The notes under the pieces were generated by a model. The model saw nothing but the letters and a program-made list of their open reading frames with translations, ran no database searches and was not told where the DNA came from. From Monosiga brevicollis MX1 (lineage: Eukaryota; Opisthokonta; Choanoflagellata; Craspedida; Salpingoecidae), in NCBI RefSeq assembly GCF_000002865.3, contig NW_001865047.1, positions 199,795 through 233,202 of the forward strand: 33,408 nt of DNA, given 5' to 3'. The translations under genes and the position numbers were made by a program. Below, one piece after another: positions 1-11,707 of the stretch. Numbering within the stretch: the first letter of the stretch is position 1; the number at the start of each line of letters is the position of its first letter.

Positions 1-22
1 CCTCCCCCCCCCCCCCCCCCCC
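1..22. repeat. poly-C tract at the left edge
   Basis: The window opens with an almost pure C run (one T at position 3). A similar run closes the other end, so both look like places where an assembly stopped. Nothing coding is seen from here to about 390. Confidence 0.85.
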
Positions 23-218
23 GCGACCAAAAAGACTCGGCATTTTGCTTGCTCCCACCCCAATTTTTTCCGTGACCCTTGCACTGACACGCTGAGCGTG
101 CTAGATTCGCTGCCTTAAAGCATCAAGAGGAGCTATGCTTCCATTCTATGACTCAATTGATCTGCGAACGATCTTCACAAGCCCGCACTCACGTGCGCAC
201 CTGCCCGGAGGAGTTCTT

Positions 219-322
219 GGGTGTTTTCCTCACAGCCCACACGGCCTCCGCCGCGACACCCTGATGCACCCGGGTGTTTTCCTCACAGCCCACACGGCCT
301 CCGCCGCGACACCCTGATGCAC
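219..322. repeat. two-copy 53-bp tandem repeat
   Basis: A 51-base unit at 219-269 recurs without mismatch at 272-322, giving a period of 53. It lies just past the stop codon of the CorA-like gene, in its 3' flank. Both copies start with GGGTGTTTTCC and end with CTGATGCAC. The perfect identity indicates a recent duplication. Confidence 0.9.
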
Positions 323-397
323 AAGTGAGGAGGGCAAAGGGAACGCCCGCTGGGCAGGCACGATGACCACGGCCCGAGCATTTGCCCAATTATGACA

Positions 398-3300
398 TTA
401 GTGACCAGAGAGTTGCCAGTAGCCCGAGAGACGGAACCATAGAATGGTAATGATCGTAAAGCCCGCCACCAAGGACCAGAACATGACATAACCGTAGCGC
501 CAATGGAGTTCCGGCATCTGCCGTAACAAGAGTTAAATGAGCGAGAACGAGTGCAAAGTCAGGAAGGGCCCGGCAGCCCCTAAAACGCACCTCCTCAAAG
601 TTCATGCCCCAAAGGCCCGTCAGGAACTGGGCTGGGATGAAGATGGTCGTAACCAACGTCAGCAAGAGCAGCACATTGTTCGTCTGCTCGTCTTGCACGC
701 TCTAACCCCCAAAAATAGGTAACCCATGCAGTTTGACACAGTGCGTGCAATAAGTGAATGGGTGGACGGATGGTAATGCGTTGGATTCCAGCAGACTGGC
801 ACGTTTGGACCCACGCGATAGAGCTGGAAGAGGTTTTGTGTCGTATCGTTCCAAGTCTTGGCTTCATCCAAAATGGTATTGAGCTGATCTCGCAAATCTT
901 GAAAGTAAACAAGCTGTCAAAATCAAGCCGGGCGATCAAGGTGAATCTGACCTGAGACAAGGAAGTACTTGCCCCTTGCGTCACAAGCCTGTCGCGTACC
1001 TCATTTTGAAAGAAGAAGGAGAAGGGCTCCACTTTGGCGTCCCAACGCAGCGTGTGAAGACGATTGGCTAGGGCTGACATCTCTCGCATGTACAGGCTCG
1101 AGACCTTGGCATACTCAAAAAGGTGTGCACGGTGCTCCGGGCGCGGTGTTTGCGAAATGCCGTCGTCAATCATTTCCAGCCATTGCTGATGGAGCAATCA
1201 ACGACAGCATGAATGAGACTTGTGAGCACAGATGATCCACAGCTCACCAGTAGCCTCGAACAATCGCACGATACCTTCAAGACATCGCGCATGTCGTAAT
1301 TGAGCTCGGACACAGCCTCGAGGAAGAGGTACGCGAGATATTTGACATTGCCCAGAATGACGTCTGGAAAGCGTCGAATAATTTGATCCTCAAGCTCGCG
1401 CACCACGTTATACACGGGGCTATCCAGCACATCAGGATCCCTGATAGAAAGCGTCGGGTCAGTTTGCCAGCATCGAATTCATCAACAAGAAGATGCGCAC
1501 AAGGCAAGGGGACAATCGCCTCGGGTCATAAACATGAGGGCCACAACCGCATGGTACCTGAGAATGACAATCATCAAGGACTCATCCACCACCACAATGC
1601 TAACAGGAAACGATTGGAGACTGGGTGGTTGCTCATCCAAATGCCGCTTGCTGACGAGACGCGGGTCTGTTGATGCGCGCAGCCTACCAAACCCCAGAAC
1701 CAAGCAAAAACACATCAAACCAGCGGGACCGAACGATTGTGACAACCTTGACATTGGGGCCCAGCTTCACGTACACATTGGCCAACCCATAGCTCTAGCG
1801 CACGCAATTTTCGCGATGAGTATGGCACACAGGCTTGTCGCCAACCAATTGCAAACGACTTGAACAAGACCTTACCGCGTCCGATTCTTCCATCTGTGAT
1901 TGGTCCGTCTATAGCCAGGGCCCCGGTCAAAGCATGACAACCAGAAAGGTTAGCCATCTTCGGTGAGCGGGCAGGTATGAAGAGCATCACTGTTTAGCAA
2001 GATGAGATCAAGAGTGCGCGAGCGAACCCACCGGGACGTAGATGGGTGAATTGTTCATGGCGTAGACGCTTGCTAAAATGTGCGCAAAGGGCTTTTCTGG
2101 GGGCCCAACAATCTCAATCTTATCACGCTGAATGGTCACGACGTCCTGAAGAATTTCCTCATGAATGTCCAAGGCAACGGAGAGCATGTCCGCAACATTG
2201 GGATCGTACCCCTTAACGGTGACCCAAGAGCGGATCGGCCTAGTATGATGCAAAACGCGGAATGAGTCTTGAAGCAGAGTCCTGAAACATGAGCAGAAGC
2301 GTTGGCACGAAGACGATATTGCAGCCAGCTCAAAAGCGAACCCAAGTTTTTGCAGCCGATGTCGATTATCAAGCCAGTCTTTGAACTGAGCCAGGTCAAA
2401 TTCGACGTGCTGATTGAGCTGCAGTTCATAGGACAGGAAGAACGTGAGAGTGCGGTAATGAGTCGCGCACGACGGCCGTCAACGAACATGTCGCAGAGCA
2501 GGTGTGGCCCACCTCGGCGTGATTGGACGAGGCACAATAGCTGACAACCTTCACGCGAACAGGATCACGCCGAGAGAAGCCCTGCAGCTTGCGCGTGATG
2601 TCATCCATACGCAGACGCTTAAAGAATTGCACAAACTCGTCCTCCTCAATGGTGCCGGCGTTGTCTCGATCAATCTACACGTAGAGTCAAGATGAGACTG
2701 ACTCAAAGAATGGAAAAAATCCTTTGTTAGACGCCCATGGCGCTTAAGTTTGAAAGATGTGACAACACGCACCGCTTTTAACAGCCGGCCAACGGCGTAT
2801 GGGTCCTTGGCCTGTGATCAAAACAAAAAACCATGGGTATTGAGACTTGACGCTCGACACAGTCCAGGTAAATGCAGATGGACGTTGGATGAACATGCAA
2901 GGTGGGCAAGCGGCACACCTCCATGCCCAGGGCGAGCAGACCAGACTGGAATTCCGCATGCGACAATCGGCCATCATTGTCTCGGTCAAAGAGACCTGTC
3001 AAGTGTAACGCGCCCAACCCAAAAAGAAAAGAAGGAGCGATGCGTGAGACCGGTTCTGTCCCTTCCCTCTTCACAATATTGCTGCCCCGCCCTTTGCCGC
3101 CCTTTGATATGGGTTGATTGTCTCTCATGCAATGCAGCCCCCCCCAAAAAAAACGAAGCTGCATGGGAACGAGTTGAAGGGGTCATGCTTACGAAAAAGA
3201 CCTAGAGCGAAAGGTGGATTCAAAGCAACAGAAAATACCACCAGATGTGAGGACGATGCAAGACCCAAATCCAGAGGCTCAGCCGGCTGCCCTGAAGGAT

Positions 3301-4929
3301 GCAGACTGGCCAAACACTACGGGCCCATTGCTGAGGGAAGCAGTCGATGCTGAGCGACAGCACGTACGATGCAGGTTGTGTTTGCCAAAGTCAGGTTCAT
3401 TGCCGGCAGCCTTTAGCAGACGATCGCGGCGAGAGATGGGAATGCTTGGGTCCACAAGCGCCGTATCTGTGAGGTCAACCAGATCGCGATCCAGCTCTGT
3501 CCAGAAGAATGGAACAATGCCACAAAACAGAAACACAAAGACATATGAGGTTGCTCGAAAAGCCTACACAGAGGCGTGGTCTTTGAGGTTGGCAGCACAG
3601 ACCTCCTCGTGAGAGACGCCGACGCAACTGCGGAAGCTTGGTGCCGTCCTGATGTGTGACGTAAGAGACATGAGTTGCCAAAGCTCATATGAGCTTCGCC
3701 GGGACGCTGATTTTGTGCGCTAAAGTCGTGAGTCAAGGCATCGGACGAGGTGACAAACCGAGTCCTGGTGCATGCTAGAAATATTGCTCGAACGATCCAT
3801 GTCTCGGCTACGGGGTGGGCGGCTACCTGAAGGAAAAGAGTGCGGGTGGGCTGTGAGTTTGATATGACAGGGTGAATCGATGCTTTAGACAGCAGTTTTG
3901 ACGCACTGAAAGGCGAGAGGGGCTCAGGGCCAGGGGAAAAGTCTGAGCTAGTGGCTGAAGCTGCTCTCTCGTGCATCAGCGGAGCTTGACGGCTGAGTAG
4001 AGCCGTGTTTTCGTTGGGACCGGGGCTTGGGCGTGTCTTGGGGTTGTTGCTTTGGCTGGGACTGGAGGCGAAGATGTCAACATCAATGACCGAGGCAGAT
4101 GGGGTGCGACGCTTGATGGTAACGGGTACTTCACGCGGGCCGCCTTGGGGGTCCAGCTGCAGAATGGTTGACTCGGGCTCAAACCTGGTCGGCTCTTGTC
4201 GCTGCAAGCCTTGTTGTCGCTCCCGAGGCCCTGTGCGTTTGAAATGAGGTCTCTCTGTGAATAACAATCTGACACAACCTCTTCCCGGACGCGCGATTCA
4301 TGTGGCGAAGCCCACGAGCAAGCGAGGCAGAGCGCAAGGTTGGGTGCGTTATTCGCACCGCTAGCAGGCCTGGACGACTGAGGTGAGGCGCGCTTGTGGG
4401 GAGATGTGCGGGGTGAGCGACGCGGTGACTGATGAGATGGCTGCAAGGGGGCGAGTTCGTCGTCGCCATCGTCGTCGGCATCTTCAACCTCTTCAGATGC
4501 CTCAGCCTCTTCGGCGTCTTTGGACGCTTCGGCCTCGTCGGATGGCTGAACGTCTGCGTTGAGGCTTGGCTCGACGTCCAGTTCAAAGACGTCCGGATCT
4601 GCTGTGGGGCGCAGATACTGAACGTTCATCCGCCCAAACTATGTCATTGGTATGGACAGGCAGTGAGCTTGCTCGATCAAGGCGAAGGGAGCAGACACAC
4701 GGCTCCTTGGAGGCAAACGCCTGGATCGTACATGATCAATTTCGCCGACGGCCTCGACCCCTTGCGTTGAAGTGACAATGTGCAGGCGGTCATGCTCAAA
4801 GGGCGTGCCCACTTCTGCATCAAGCATGGATTCTGGGTCAATGGGCTCGCTCACGGCTGTCTCCGAGGTGCTAGGTGCCGGCGTGGCCTCGTGGCCCGGT
4901 GGCTCTGATTCTACACGGCGTTCAGACAT
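398..4929 (-). CDS. CorA-family Mg2+ transporter with EF-hands (multi-exon)
   Basis: This is a divalent-cation channel of the CorA/Mrs2/Alr superfamily, probably a magnesium transporter in a cell membrane. The C-terminus is decisive: a first membrane helix (LLLLTLVTTIFIPAQF) runs into TGLWGMNFEE, with the family's GMN signature. After a short intron (donor near 586) follow MPELHWRYGY, the second membrane helix (FWSLVAGFTIITILWF) and a stop at 398-400. Upstream, helical exons around 660-1430 resemble the CorA stalk. The N-terminal half is acidic and Ser/Pro-rich (4000-4640), hence probably disordered. Two EF-hand loops lie between: DRDNDGRLSHAE (2952-2987), canonical, and DRDNAGTIEEDE (2636-2671), with Ala at loop position 5. 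Start ATG is at 4929; the first intron is 4731-4639. Inner exon borders between 1500 and 3700 are only partly resolved. The family call is secure; Ca2+ regulation is inferred. Confidence 0.85.
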
Positions 4930-5170
4930 GCCGGCGGCGCCACTAGCACACCCACTATCCTTGGCTTTGACCTAGAATTTGCACCGCACCCACCCTGTGA
5001 GCTTGATCCAGTGCTCATTCAAGACCCGAGCATTATCAGGACGACGCAGCTTTGTCGGTGCGCCACGAGCCCCTCAACCCAGGTCACAAGCCATCACAAA
5101 AAAACAAGCACGGCACAACGAGCTCCCACAGACCACCACACAGCAGCACTCCACGACACCCTCCAAGAGA

Positions 5171-5313
5171 CACAAAGCCACACACAAGGCCACACACAAG
5201 GCCACACACAAGGCCACACACAAAGCCACACACAAGGCCACCACAAGGCCACCACAAGGCCACCACAAGGTCACCACGAGGCCACCACGAGGCCACACAC
5301 ACACACACACACA
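5171..5313. repeat. 12/11-bp minisatellite running into (AC)n
   Basis: Units of ACACACAAGGCC (12 bp) give way to ACCACAAGGCC (11 bp) and then a pure AC run at about 5294-5313. It sits in the 750-base gap between the divergent CorA-like and acetyltransferase genes. Reading frames through it (His-Thr-Lys-Pro and Ala-Thr-His-Lys repeats) are products of the repeat, not genes. Confidence 0.85.
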
Positions 5314-5354
5314 GAGCGGCGCGCGAACCAGACACACTCACCAATTTGAAGAAA

Positions 5355-5406
<52 letters not shown>
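5355..5406. repeat. (CT)n microsatellite
   Basis: About 52 bases of CT dinucleotides, broken once by a doubled T. Another CT-rich stretch lies at about 5620-5662, just before the acetyltransferase start codon. The two probably sit in its promoter or 5' UTR. Confidence 0.9.
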
Positions 5407-5410
<4 letters not shown>

Positions 5411-5679
5411 TTGGAGGCCTTTTGGGTCGCTCATGCTGACAATTCGATTCGACTCTGCATGGGTAAGCGATGGCGATGGTAGTGGTGGTGTTTGTTCTTC
5501 TCTCTGCTGGTTTAAGAGATGAGGGCGTGTATCTCTGGGAGGTTACTGTTTTACAGTGATAAGACAAATGAAGTTGTGTTCTTGGCTTCCCGTCTCTGTA
5601 ATTTCAACACCGTTCACACGTCCCTCTCTCTCTCTCGCTTTTTGCTCTCTCTCTCTCTCGCACCGACACACACACACAC

Positions 5680-7241
5680 ATGGCATCGACTTTATCGGGA
5701 TCGCGGCTCGTGCTGCGTGATGCCCGTATCACGGATCGACCGCGTCTGTTTCATGCCCTCTCCGACGGTATCTATGGCGGACATGACTACCTGTACGCTC
5801 TTGATTCCTCCATCTTGTGCTCTGTTGGTTGGCTCGACCGTAATCCCCCTCGAGCCTCTCCCTCCTCACATCCATCAACCTGGTGGTCCGCAACACGCCG
5901 CTCTTGCTCTCTCGCTCACGGGTAACGCTCGCCGATCAACAGGCCCTTGTTCTTTGAAAAGTGGCTTCACGATGATCTCCACCACATGATTGTGGCTGAG
6001 ATGGAGGAGGCGACCACGGCCGCAGAGCCCCACCCTGAGCTAGTGGGGCTTGACACGATTGGTCTCTACGATCAGGGCGCCACGGTTCTCTTTCAGGCCA
6101 TGCGTGTCAACCCGCGCTTTCGCGGACAGGGCCTTGCCAAGGAGCTCAGCGAGGGCGTGCGTCGCCTGGCACTGGCCCGATTTCCCAACGTGCGCCGGCT
6201 GCGTGCCGTGATCCAGCACCACCATACCTCGTCGATCCGCGTGCACGTAGCCCAGGGCTATCAGTGCCTTCATCGCGAAGCCTTTGGCATGGCCGCCATT
6301 GATGGCCGAGGGATGACCGCCCTTGCCCGCCGGTATGCCACGGCGGCTGCCCTCCTCGTGCAGCTGTCGGAAACTTGCGGTGGTTCCGCCGGCCACGTCC
6401 AGGCCCACGCACAGAGTTCGCAGGTTGATGTGCGGCTCGTGACAGCCCGTGAGCTCTGGGCAGGCTTGGCAGCCCTTGACGCAACCAAGCGGGCACAGTT
6501 GCTGCCTCATAACCTCTTTCTCGTCGATTGGATGCCATATGAAGCCACTTTGGATAATTTGTGCTTAATGGAACAATCTCTCGGTATGACTGCGTCTGTG
6601 CGTGGTTTGCCACTTCAACCAATGCAGTCGACCCGGTTCCATGCCTGACGTGCTTGTATGTATGCTCCGTCTCGCTGCCTTTGTCCTTTCTTCTTCTTCT
6701 TCTTCTTCCTGCTTTCCTTTCGTTTCGTGTTTCGACCCGCGCACAGACATGGCCTTTTTAGCGGCGCTGGATTCGCAGACCGGCTTGGTGGGCTTGGCTG
6801 TTTGCCAGCGCTCCGCTCGGTGCAGGTTGGTGTTTATCTGCCTCTGCGCGCCCCCGATACGTTTGTTTACACCCTACCCTGTCTTGCGCCTCGGGCTGAT
6901 GCTAGTCTCCCAATCTGGCTGACCTCCCGCTGTTGTTGTTGCGTGCCTTGTGTAGCGGGCAGCACCTCTTTGCTTGTGTCCGGTGCGACGGCGATCCGAT
7001 GCTGTTTGCGCGCTTGGCCGACGCCGCACTCGTGCTGTTTTGGCACGGATGTGCTTATCTCTGCCTTAGCTATGACCAAGCCCTGCGCGATAAGATAAGC
7101 CCCGCCGAGGACCGCCCCGACGCTCGACCGGTCCCATGCCTGACAGCCATGGCAACGCGCCTGCCCCTCGATTTCTCCGCCGACTACATGCACGGCTCTC
7201 AAGCAGTATATGAACTGGCCATTGAGCACGCTTCGACTTGA
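5680..7241 (+). CDS. GNAT N-acetyltransferase, NAT16/histidine N-acetyltransferase-like
   Basis: Transfers an acetyl group from acetyl-CoA; by family resemblance the substrate may be a free amino acid such as histidine. Four exons join in phase: 5680-5792, 5943-6583, 6747-6819 and 6956-7241, giving 370 residues, close to the roughly 369 of vertebrate NAT16. The N-terminus has the SDGIYGGHDYLP stretch, resembling the family's SEGIYNGLDYLP; the intron falls within the DYLP leucine codon. The acetyl-CoA site (GNAT motif A) reads VNPRFRGQGLAKEL, with the R-x-x-G-x-G/A turn. The C-terminal half, starting near 6420, is less conserved but keeps an open frame through both last introns, including a DWMPYEA stretch. 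No signal peptide or membrane helix is seen, so it is probably cytosolic. GNAT is secure; the HisAT substrate is inferred. Confidence 0.85.
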
Positions 7242-8280
7242 CTCGATGCAGTTGTACGATGATGCCCAGCCGACCATTTAATTTCAATCTAATTTTGACA
7301 TAATTTATGCTTTATTTTCGCTGCATTTTTTAACATCACCCCTTACATCTAATGATCTTGCGCGTGGTACTGCTTCTGCGGGATGCCGTTTAGCAGCGGC
7401 GTGGGCGACGTGTCGCTCGTGCCGCTGGTGTCGTCCGGTGCCATGCTCCTTTACGGGCGATGATTGATGGAGTGAGGTTGTTCCCCATTTATGATACAAT
7501 TGGAGAACTCTGATGATTTGCAAGAATAGTATCCAACATCAAATTCAGTTCTCTATGTTTAATTAAACAAACAACAAGACAAATTAAAGAAGAATGGCGA
7601 CGGCAGCTCCCAAGTTCAACGTCCTTGCATGGCAGCGGTGTGCAGCATCGAATGCTGTTGGTTGGACACACGGCAAAACTCGACAGAGGCACGCAAGGAA
7701 ATGGATACTGACAATGAACAACGGAGTGTGCCGTGCAGTCAGCAAGACGCTTTGACTATCCCAACTGGGAGGCGAGGCTTCACATTCTCAACCCATGTGA
7801 CTGCGGTTGGCCATTCCAAAGCTTCACTTGAAGAGATACAGTTTGTAGTGGTTTAATTATTTTGGTGGCCGGGGCCAGCGATCGAGGTTTAGGGTTTCAA
7901 CAAGTGTGGGAGAAGAACGGACAACGTAAGAGATGTCATGTCTTCATCAGCGGCACACAGCCAACGCGAAGTGAGCAAGGGGGGTTTCAGACGCGCGCAT
8001 CCGTCTAGGCGTGCGCGCGTATGTGTGCAGCGAATGCGTACGTTTGTGTGGTGTGTTTAACCAGAAACAACAACAGCATCAAGAACGACGACAAACGACG
8101 GCGACAACATTTAGTATGTGACTAAAAAAAAAGAGACAAACCACACAACGACAAAACAACGGGATAGGAGGAGCGGCTTGAGCCTAATGACAAGTACGCT
8201 GCTCCGACAAAACTCACAACGTCCGTTGGGAAGAGGGAACAAGTGTGAGCCGGGCTGCCGGTTGCAACTCCATTTCTAGC
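7242..8280. other. intergenic gap between convergent genes
   Basis: About 1 kb between the stop codons of the acetyltransferase and ornithine decarboxylase genes. It must hold both 3' UTRs. It is more AT-rich near 7260-7620 and 7850-8160. I see no exon-like frame with usable splice sites and no RNA gene. Confidence 0.6.
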
Positions 8281-9914
8281 CTAGTTAGAATCAGCCTCGT
8301 ACTGCCAAGGCAGGTTGAGAACCTCGAGAGGGAAGTCATCGGGAAGGGCCGGGGGCTGGAACTCAGCCGAGTCGCCACTCTGATCGGGGACGTAGGCAGA
8401 GAAGGCGTAGATGAAATCAGCCTTGGCAAAGCCGTTGAAAGTAGAAGCCGCCGCGCCCGTGTAGGCGCCCATGCCCGCCACGTAGAGCCACTCGCCGACG
8501 TCCAGGTCAGGGAGTTGGCACGACTTGGCAACGCAGTCAATGCTATCGCAAGTGGGGCCCCAGACGGTGCTATTGTACTTCTTGCCCGTGGCCTTCTTGT
8601 AGTTGAGGGGCTGGAGCTCGACGTCAGCGTGGTCAAAGATGATGCAGTTGAAGGAGCCATACACGCCATCATTGACAAAGTAGTTGACCATGGCACCGGC
8701 CGGGATGGTCTCAAGCTCATCGGCATCAAGCATACCCTGGAAGGTAGTCTCGGAGGGCGAGATGTCACCGCTGGTCTCGGGAGCCACGACGCGCTTGGCA
8801 ATGACGCTGAGGGCCAGGGTCATGGCGTTGGCGGCGTAGTAACGTCCAGGCTCGGCAATGAGGCGCAGGCCTGACACGTCGCTAAAGTGGTTGGCGACAG
8901 CATCGCGGATGGAGTTGGCGATCGACTCGAAGCGCACCTTGGGGGTGCGACCAGCAACGGCCTCGCCAGGGAAGCCGCCTCCGACGTCGAGAACGGTAGG
9001 GGCAAAGCCATAAGCTTCGGCGTCGCGGAAGACCTGGCGGGCCTTGGCAATGGCATCATCGTAGACAGCGGCATCGGTGCAGCCACTGCCAACGTGGAAG
9101 CTAACGCCAGCAAGGTTGAGACCAGTGGCCTTGCATGCCTCGATCAACGAGGTGGTCTGCTTGCCGACGACGGCGCCAAACTTGAGGCCGAGACGGCAGG
9201 CCGACTTGCTGTCATCGGCGAGGATGCGAAGGACGACCGAGGCCTCGGGGTAGATGCCAGCGATCTTGCGGAGCTCCTCAGCAGAGTCAAAGGTCATGAG
9301 GGTGACGCCAACCTCCTTGGCGTAGCGAATGTGTGAGGCGGGCTTGCAAGGGTTGGCATCTATGGAACGGAAAAGGAAAGCCCAGATGTGAGATTTGTTG
9401 AAGAGCAAAACAAGAAAGAACAAGAACAAAAGCAGCAAACGCTGAAAGACACCTGCGGGCGTGTGGACGAGCAAAGGCAAGGGGATCAAGGGAAAACCAA
9501 CGTACAGATGATGCGTTCGGGGGTGACACCAATGCCGAGGACGGCTTCAATCTCAGCACGGCTGGCGCAGTCAAAGTTGGCACCGAGGGAGGCGAGGCAG
9601 CGAAGGATCATGGGATCCGGGTTGCACTTGACGGCGTAAAAAGGGGTCACGTCAGGCAGCTCCTGCTTGAAGAGGTGGTGTTGGCGATAAACCGAGCCGA
9701 GGTCAACGAGGAAGAAGGCGTGCTCCTCCTTCATGACACCGGCCTTGATGACGTGCTTCAGGGTGGAGCGGAGGTGATCATGGCGGTTGCCCTTGAGCGG
9801 GATGGCCGCCAAAGTAGGGGTTTCCTCATCATTTTCGGGTTTGTCTTCAAACCCCAGATAATCCTCGGGCAGGTCGGCCTGGATCAGACCAATGGGGGCC
9901 TCAACATCAACCAT
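8281..9914 (-). CDS. ODC1: ornithine decarboxylase
   Basis: Pyridoxal-phosphate enzyme converting ornithine to putrescine, the first committed step of polyamine synthesis in the cytosol. Exon 1 is 9914-9506 and exon 2 is 9359-8281. The intron splits the Tyr codon of IIYANPCKP, a highly conserved ODC motif. The product is 495 residues against about 461 in mammals, the extra lying mostly in the N-terminus. Visible landmarks of fold-III decarboxylases: the PLP lysine in PFYAVKCNPD, the SFHVGSGC strand, the glycine loop GGGFPGEA, the phosphate-binding EPGRYY, and the catalytic Cys-Asp in GPTCDSID near the C-terminus, which favours ODC over arginine decarboxylase or antizyme inhibitor. The start ATG at 9914 gives MVDVEAP. 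The C-terminus ends in WQYEADSN. GA and GT microsatellites lie upstream. Confidence 0.95.
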
Positions 9915-10078
9915 CAGGCTTGGCGGGGGGGGGCACAAGAGACCGGAAGGAAGTACACTCCAAAACAAGTGAAAGCTGGCCAGTGACCAAGATTGTCGAC
10001 AATTGCTTGCGAAGCTTGCTGCACACTGAGGAGCGCGTTGGGAAAATGCCACCAACGCCCGCTTCGATCGAAGAAATA

Positions 10079-10236
10079 GAGAGAGAGAGAGAGAGTAAAG
10101 AGTACAGAATGTGTCTTGAGTTGATGGGGAGATGGCAAGGGAGCAAGTCGGGGAAGCGAATAGGGTAAGCCGACACAACAGTAAGCAAGTAACCGTCCGT
10201 TCACAGTCCGCGTGTGTGTGTGTGTGTGTGTGTGTG
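10079..10236. repeat. (GA)n and (GT)n microsatellites upstream of ODC
   Basis: A GA run at about 10079-10095 and a GT run at about 10212-10236 lie in the presumed promoter or 5' UTR of the ornithine decarboxylase gene. Confidence 0.85.
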
Positions 10237-10374
10237 GGGTGGATGTTACTGAAGATCACCAATGACACAAGCATGCATACGAAATACAAAAACAAGCATA
10301 TGCAAACCAGCTTTGTTTGATACACTTTCAATGGTTGTTGCAGTCAAGCAGCTTGTCCTTGGGGCAGATTGCAG

Positions 10375-10849
10375 TCACATCATCGTGGTGGTATGTTGAG
10401 GCTGACGGGAGAGCGGGGAGGGGGGGCGCGTTAGGAGGGGCGCGTGAGTGGCAAGCCTTGCTCGGGGAAGCCCAAGCCTATGGGTTGGGTTGGCAAGGGA
10501 TGACGAGGATGTTGTCTTGGATTCCGTATGATCGGGGTCGCGGGCTTGCTCTGAAGCCATGTCTCCTCGGCGCTGCTTCGGGTCCAGGTCGGTACCATCG
10601 TGGCGAGAAAGAGGAAGGAAGGAAGGAATCACGTCACGTCGTGCCGACTCATTCAACTTCATCACGTGCCCGGCATTGATTTCTTGGTCAGCATGTTGCA
10701 GTAGTTGGCAGCTGGATTTGGGCGCATCTTCGCAATGCCTCCAAGATTCTGTGTGGGCAGGGCCTGTGCGGTTGCATGTCCATCGTTCTTCCAGTGATAT
10801 CTCATCCCAACGCACATTCCAGATCGGACTGACCAACTTCAGCCTGTGT
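10375..10849 (-). CDS. possible further exon of the putative secreted protein
   Basis: An open frame follows a good acceptor (CTTCAG at about 10855-10850) and begins HRLKLVSPIW. It then carries three cysteines in C-x(14)-C-x(7)-C spacing (the C of WTCNRT, the C of RHCEDA, the C of SSCQLL). This loosely resembles the exon at 11910-11708, which starts FKLNNPVP and has LEC, NHCDDA and SAC. That suggests a repeated domain or a duplicated gene. The end of the frame (Ser/Thr/Pro-rich, to 10375) looks non-coding, so the true stop or donor is unknown. I do not recognise a family. Confidence 0.25.
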
Positions 10850-11707
10850 CTGAAGACACAATGTCATTAGTCGCCGATCCAAGGCGCCGCTGCCATTTCT
10901 TGCCTCTCTAAGCTGGGGATAGGCGCGGTTTGGGGTTCTGGTTTTGTGGGATCTGGATTTAAAAACAAAGCAATACACGTTGTGTGGATGTGTTAAAGAA
11001 TACAAGGGATGCCACAGTGTTGGCGCACGAGGCAAGCAACACGCATCTTCGCCGTGAAGCATGTCATGAGACCCATACAGATATGGCCATGGCATTGTCA
11101 GACATATTATTATTTGTTTTTGATGACAATGTATCGGATATGCTCACTGACTTCACGGCGACATCGGAAGCCGCTTGAACAACCGCACAGAAAGAAGTGG
11201 AAGAGACAATTTGGGTGTTTGACTTGATTCGACTGTGGCCGGCTATGCAACCACACCACAAACACGCTTCCTTACAACACGCCAGGCGCTCAGTGACCCG
11301 AGGCGTTAACAGACGACACGTTTCAACAGAAAAGCAAGAGGGCACAAGGCAAAGCCCTTTGCTCGAGAAAACACGCTCCCACGGGATGGGATGCACAGGC
11401 CAAAAGGCGAACGGTAAAAAAAAAGGGCCAAAAATAAAAAAAGGAAGGCCGGGAGCCAGGGTGCAACAGATGATTATTGTGCATAGAAGCAGAGCACCAG
11501 CCTCTCGGCGGGATCGAACATTGAAATGGAGGCCATTTATTCGGCCAGCCAGTATGACTCAAGCTGGAAAGTGTAGGAATAATAACCCACAAGGAGTTAA
11601 TGAGAATATCAAACCGGGTCCTCATAAATACACCTTCCTTTGCCTTGGCATCCATCTCGCGTTTCGAAGCGGCGTCAACTCTACCAGGAGAGATAAGAAG
11701 AGCGTAC

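Noticed and set aside
4979-5522. Plus-strand frames with His-Thr-Lys-Pro and Ala-Thr-His-Lys repeats
   Set aside because: They arise wholly from the minisatellite and CT tract, with no domain or splice support.
8245-8874. 209-residue plus-strand open frame
   Set aside because: It is the antisense shadow of the ornithine decarboxylase coding sequence.
11460-11530. Possible tRNA on the minus strand (GTTCGATCCCG resembles a B box)
   Set aside because: No A box at the right distance and no cloverleaf could be drawn.
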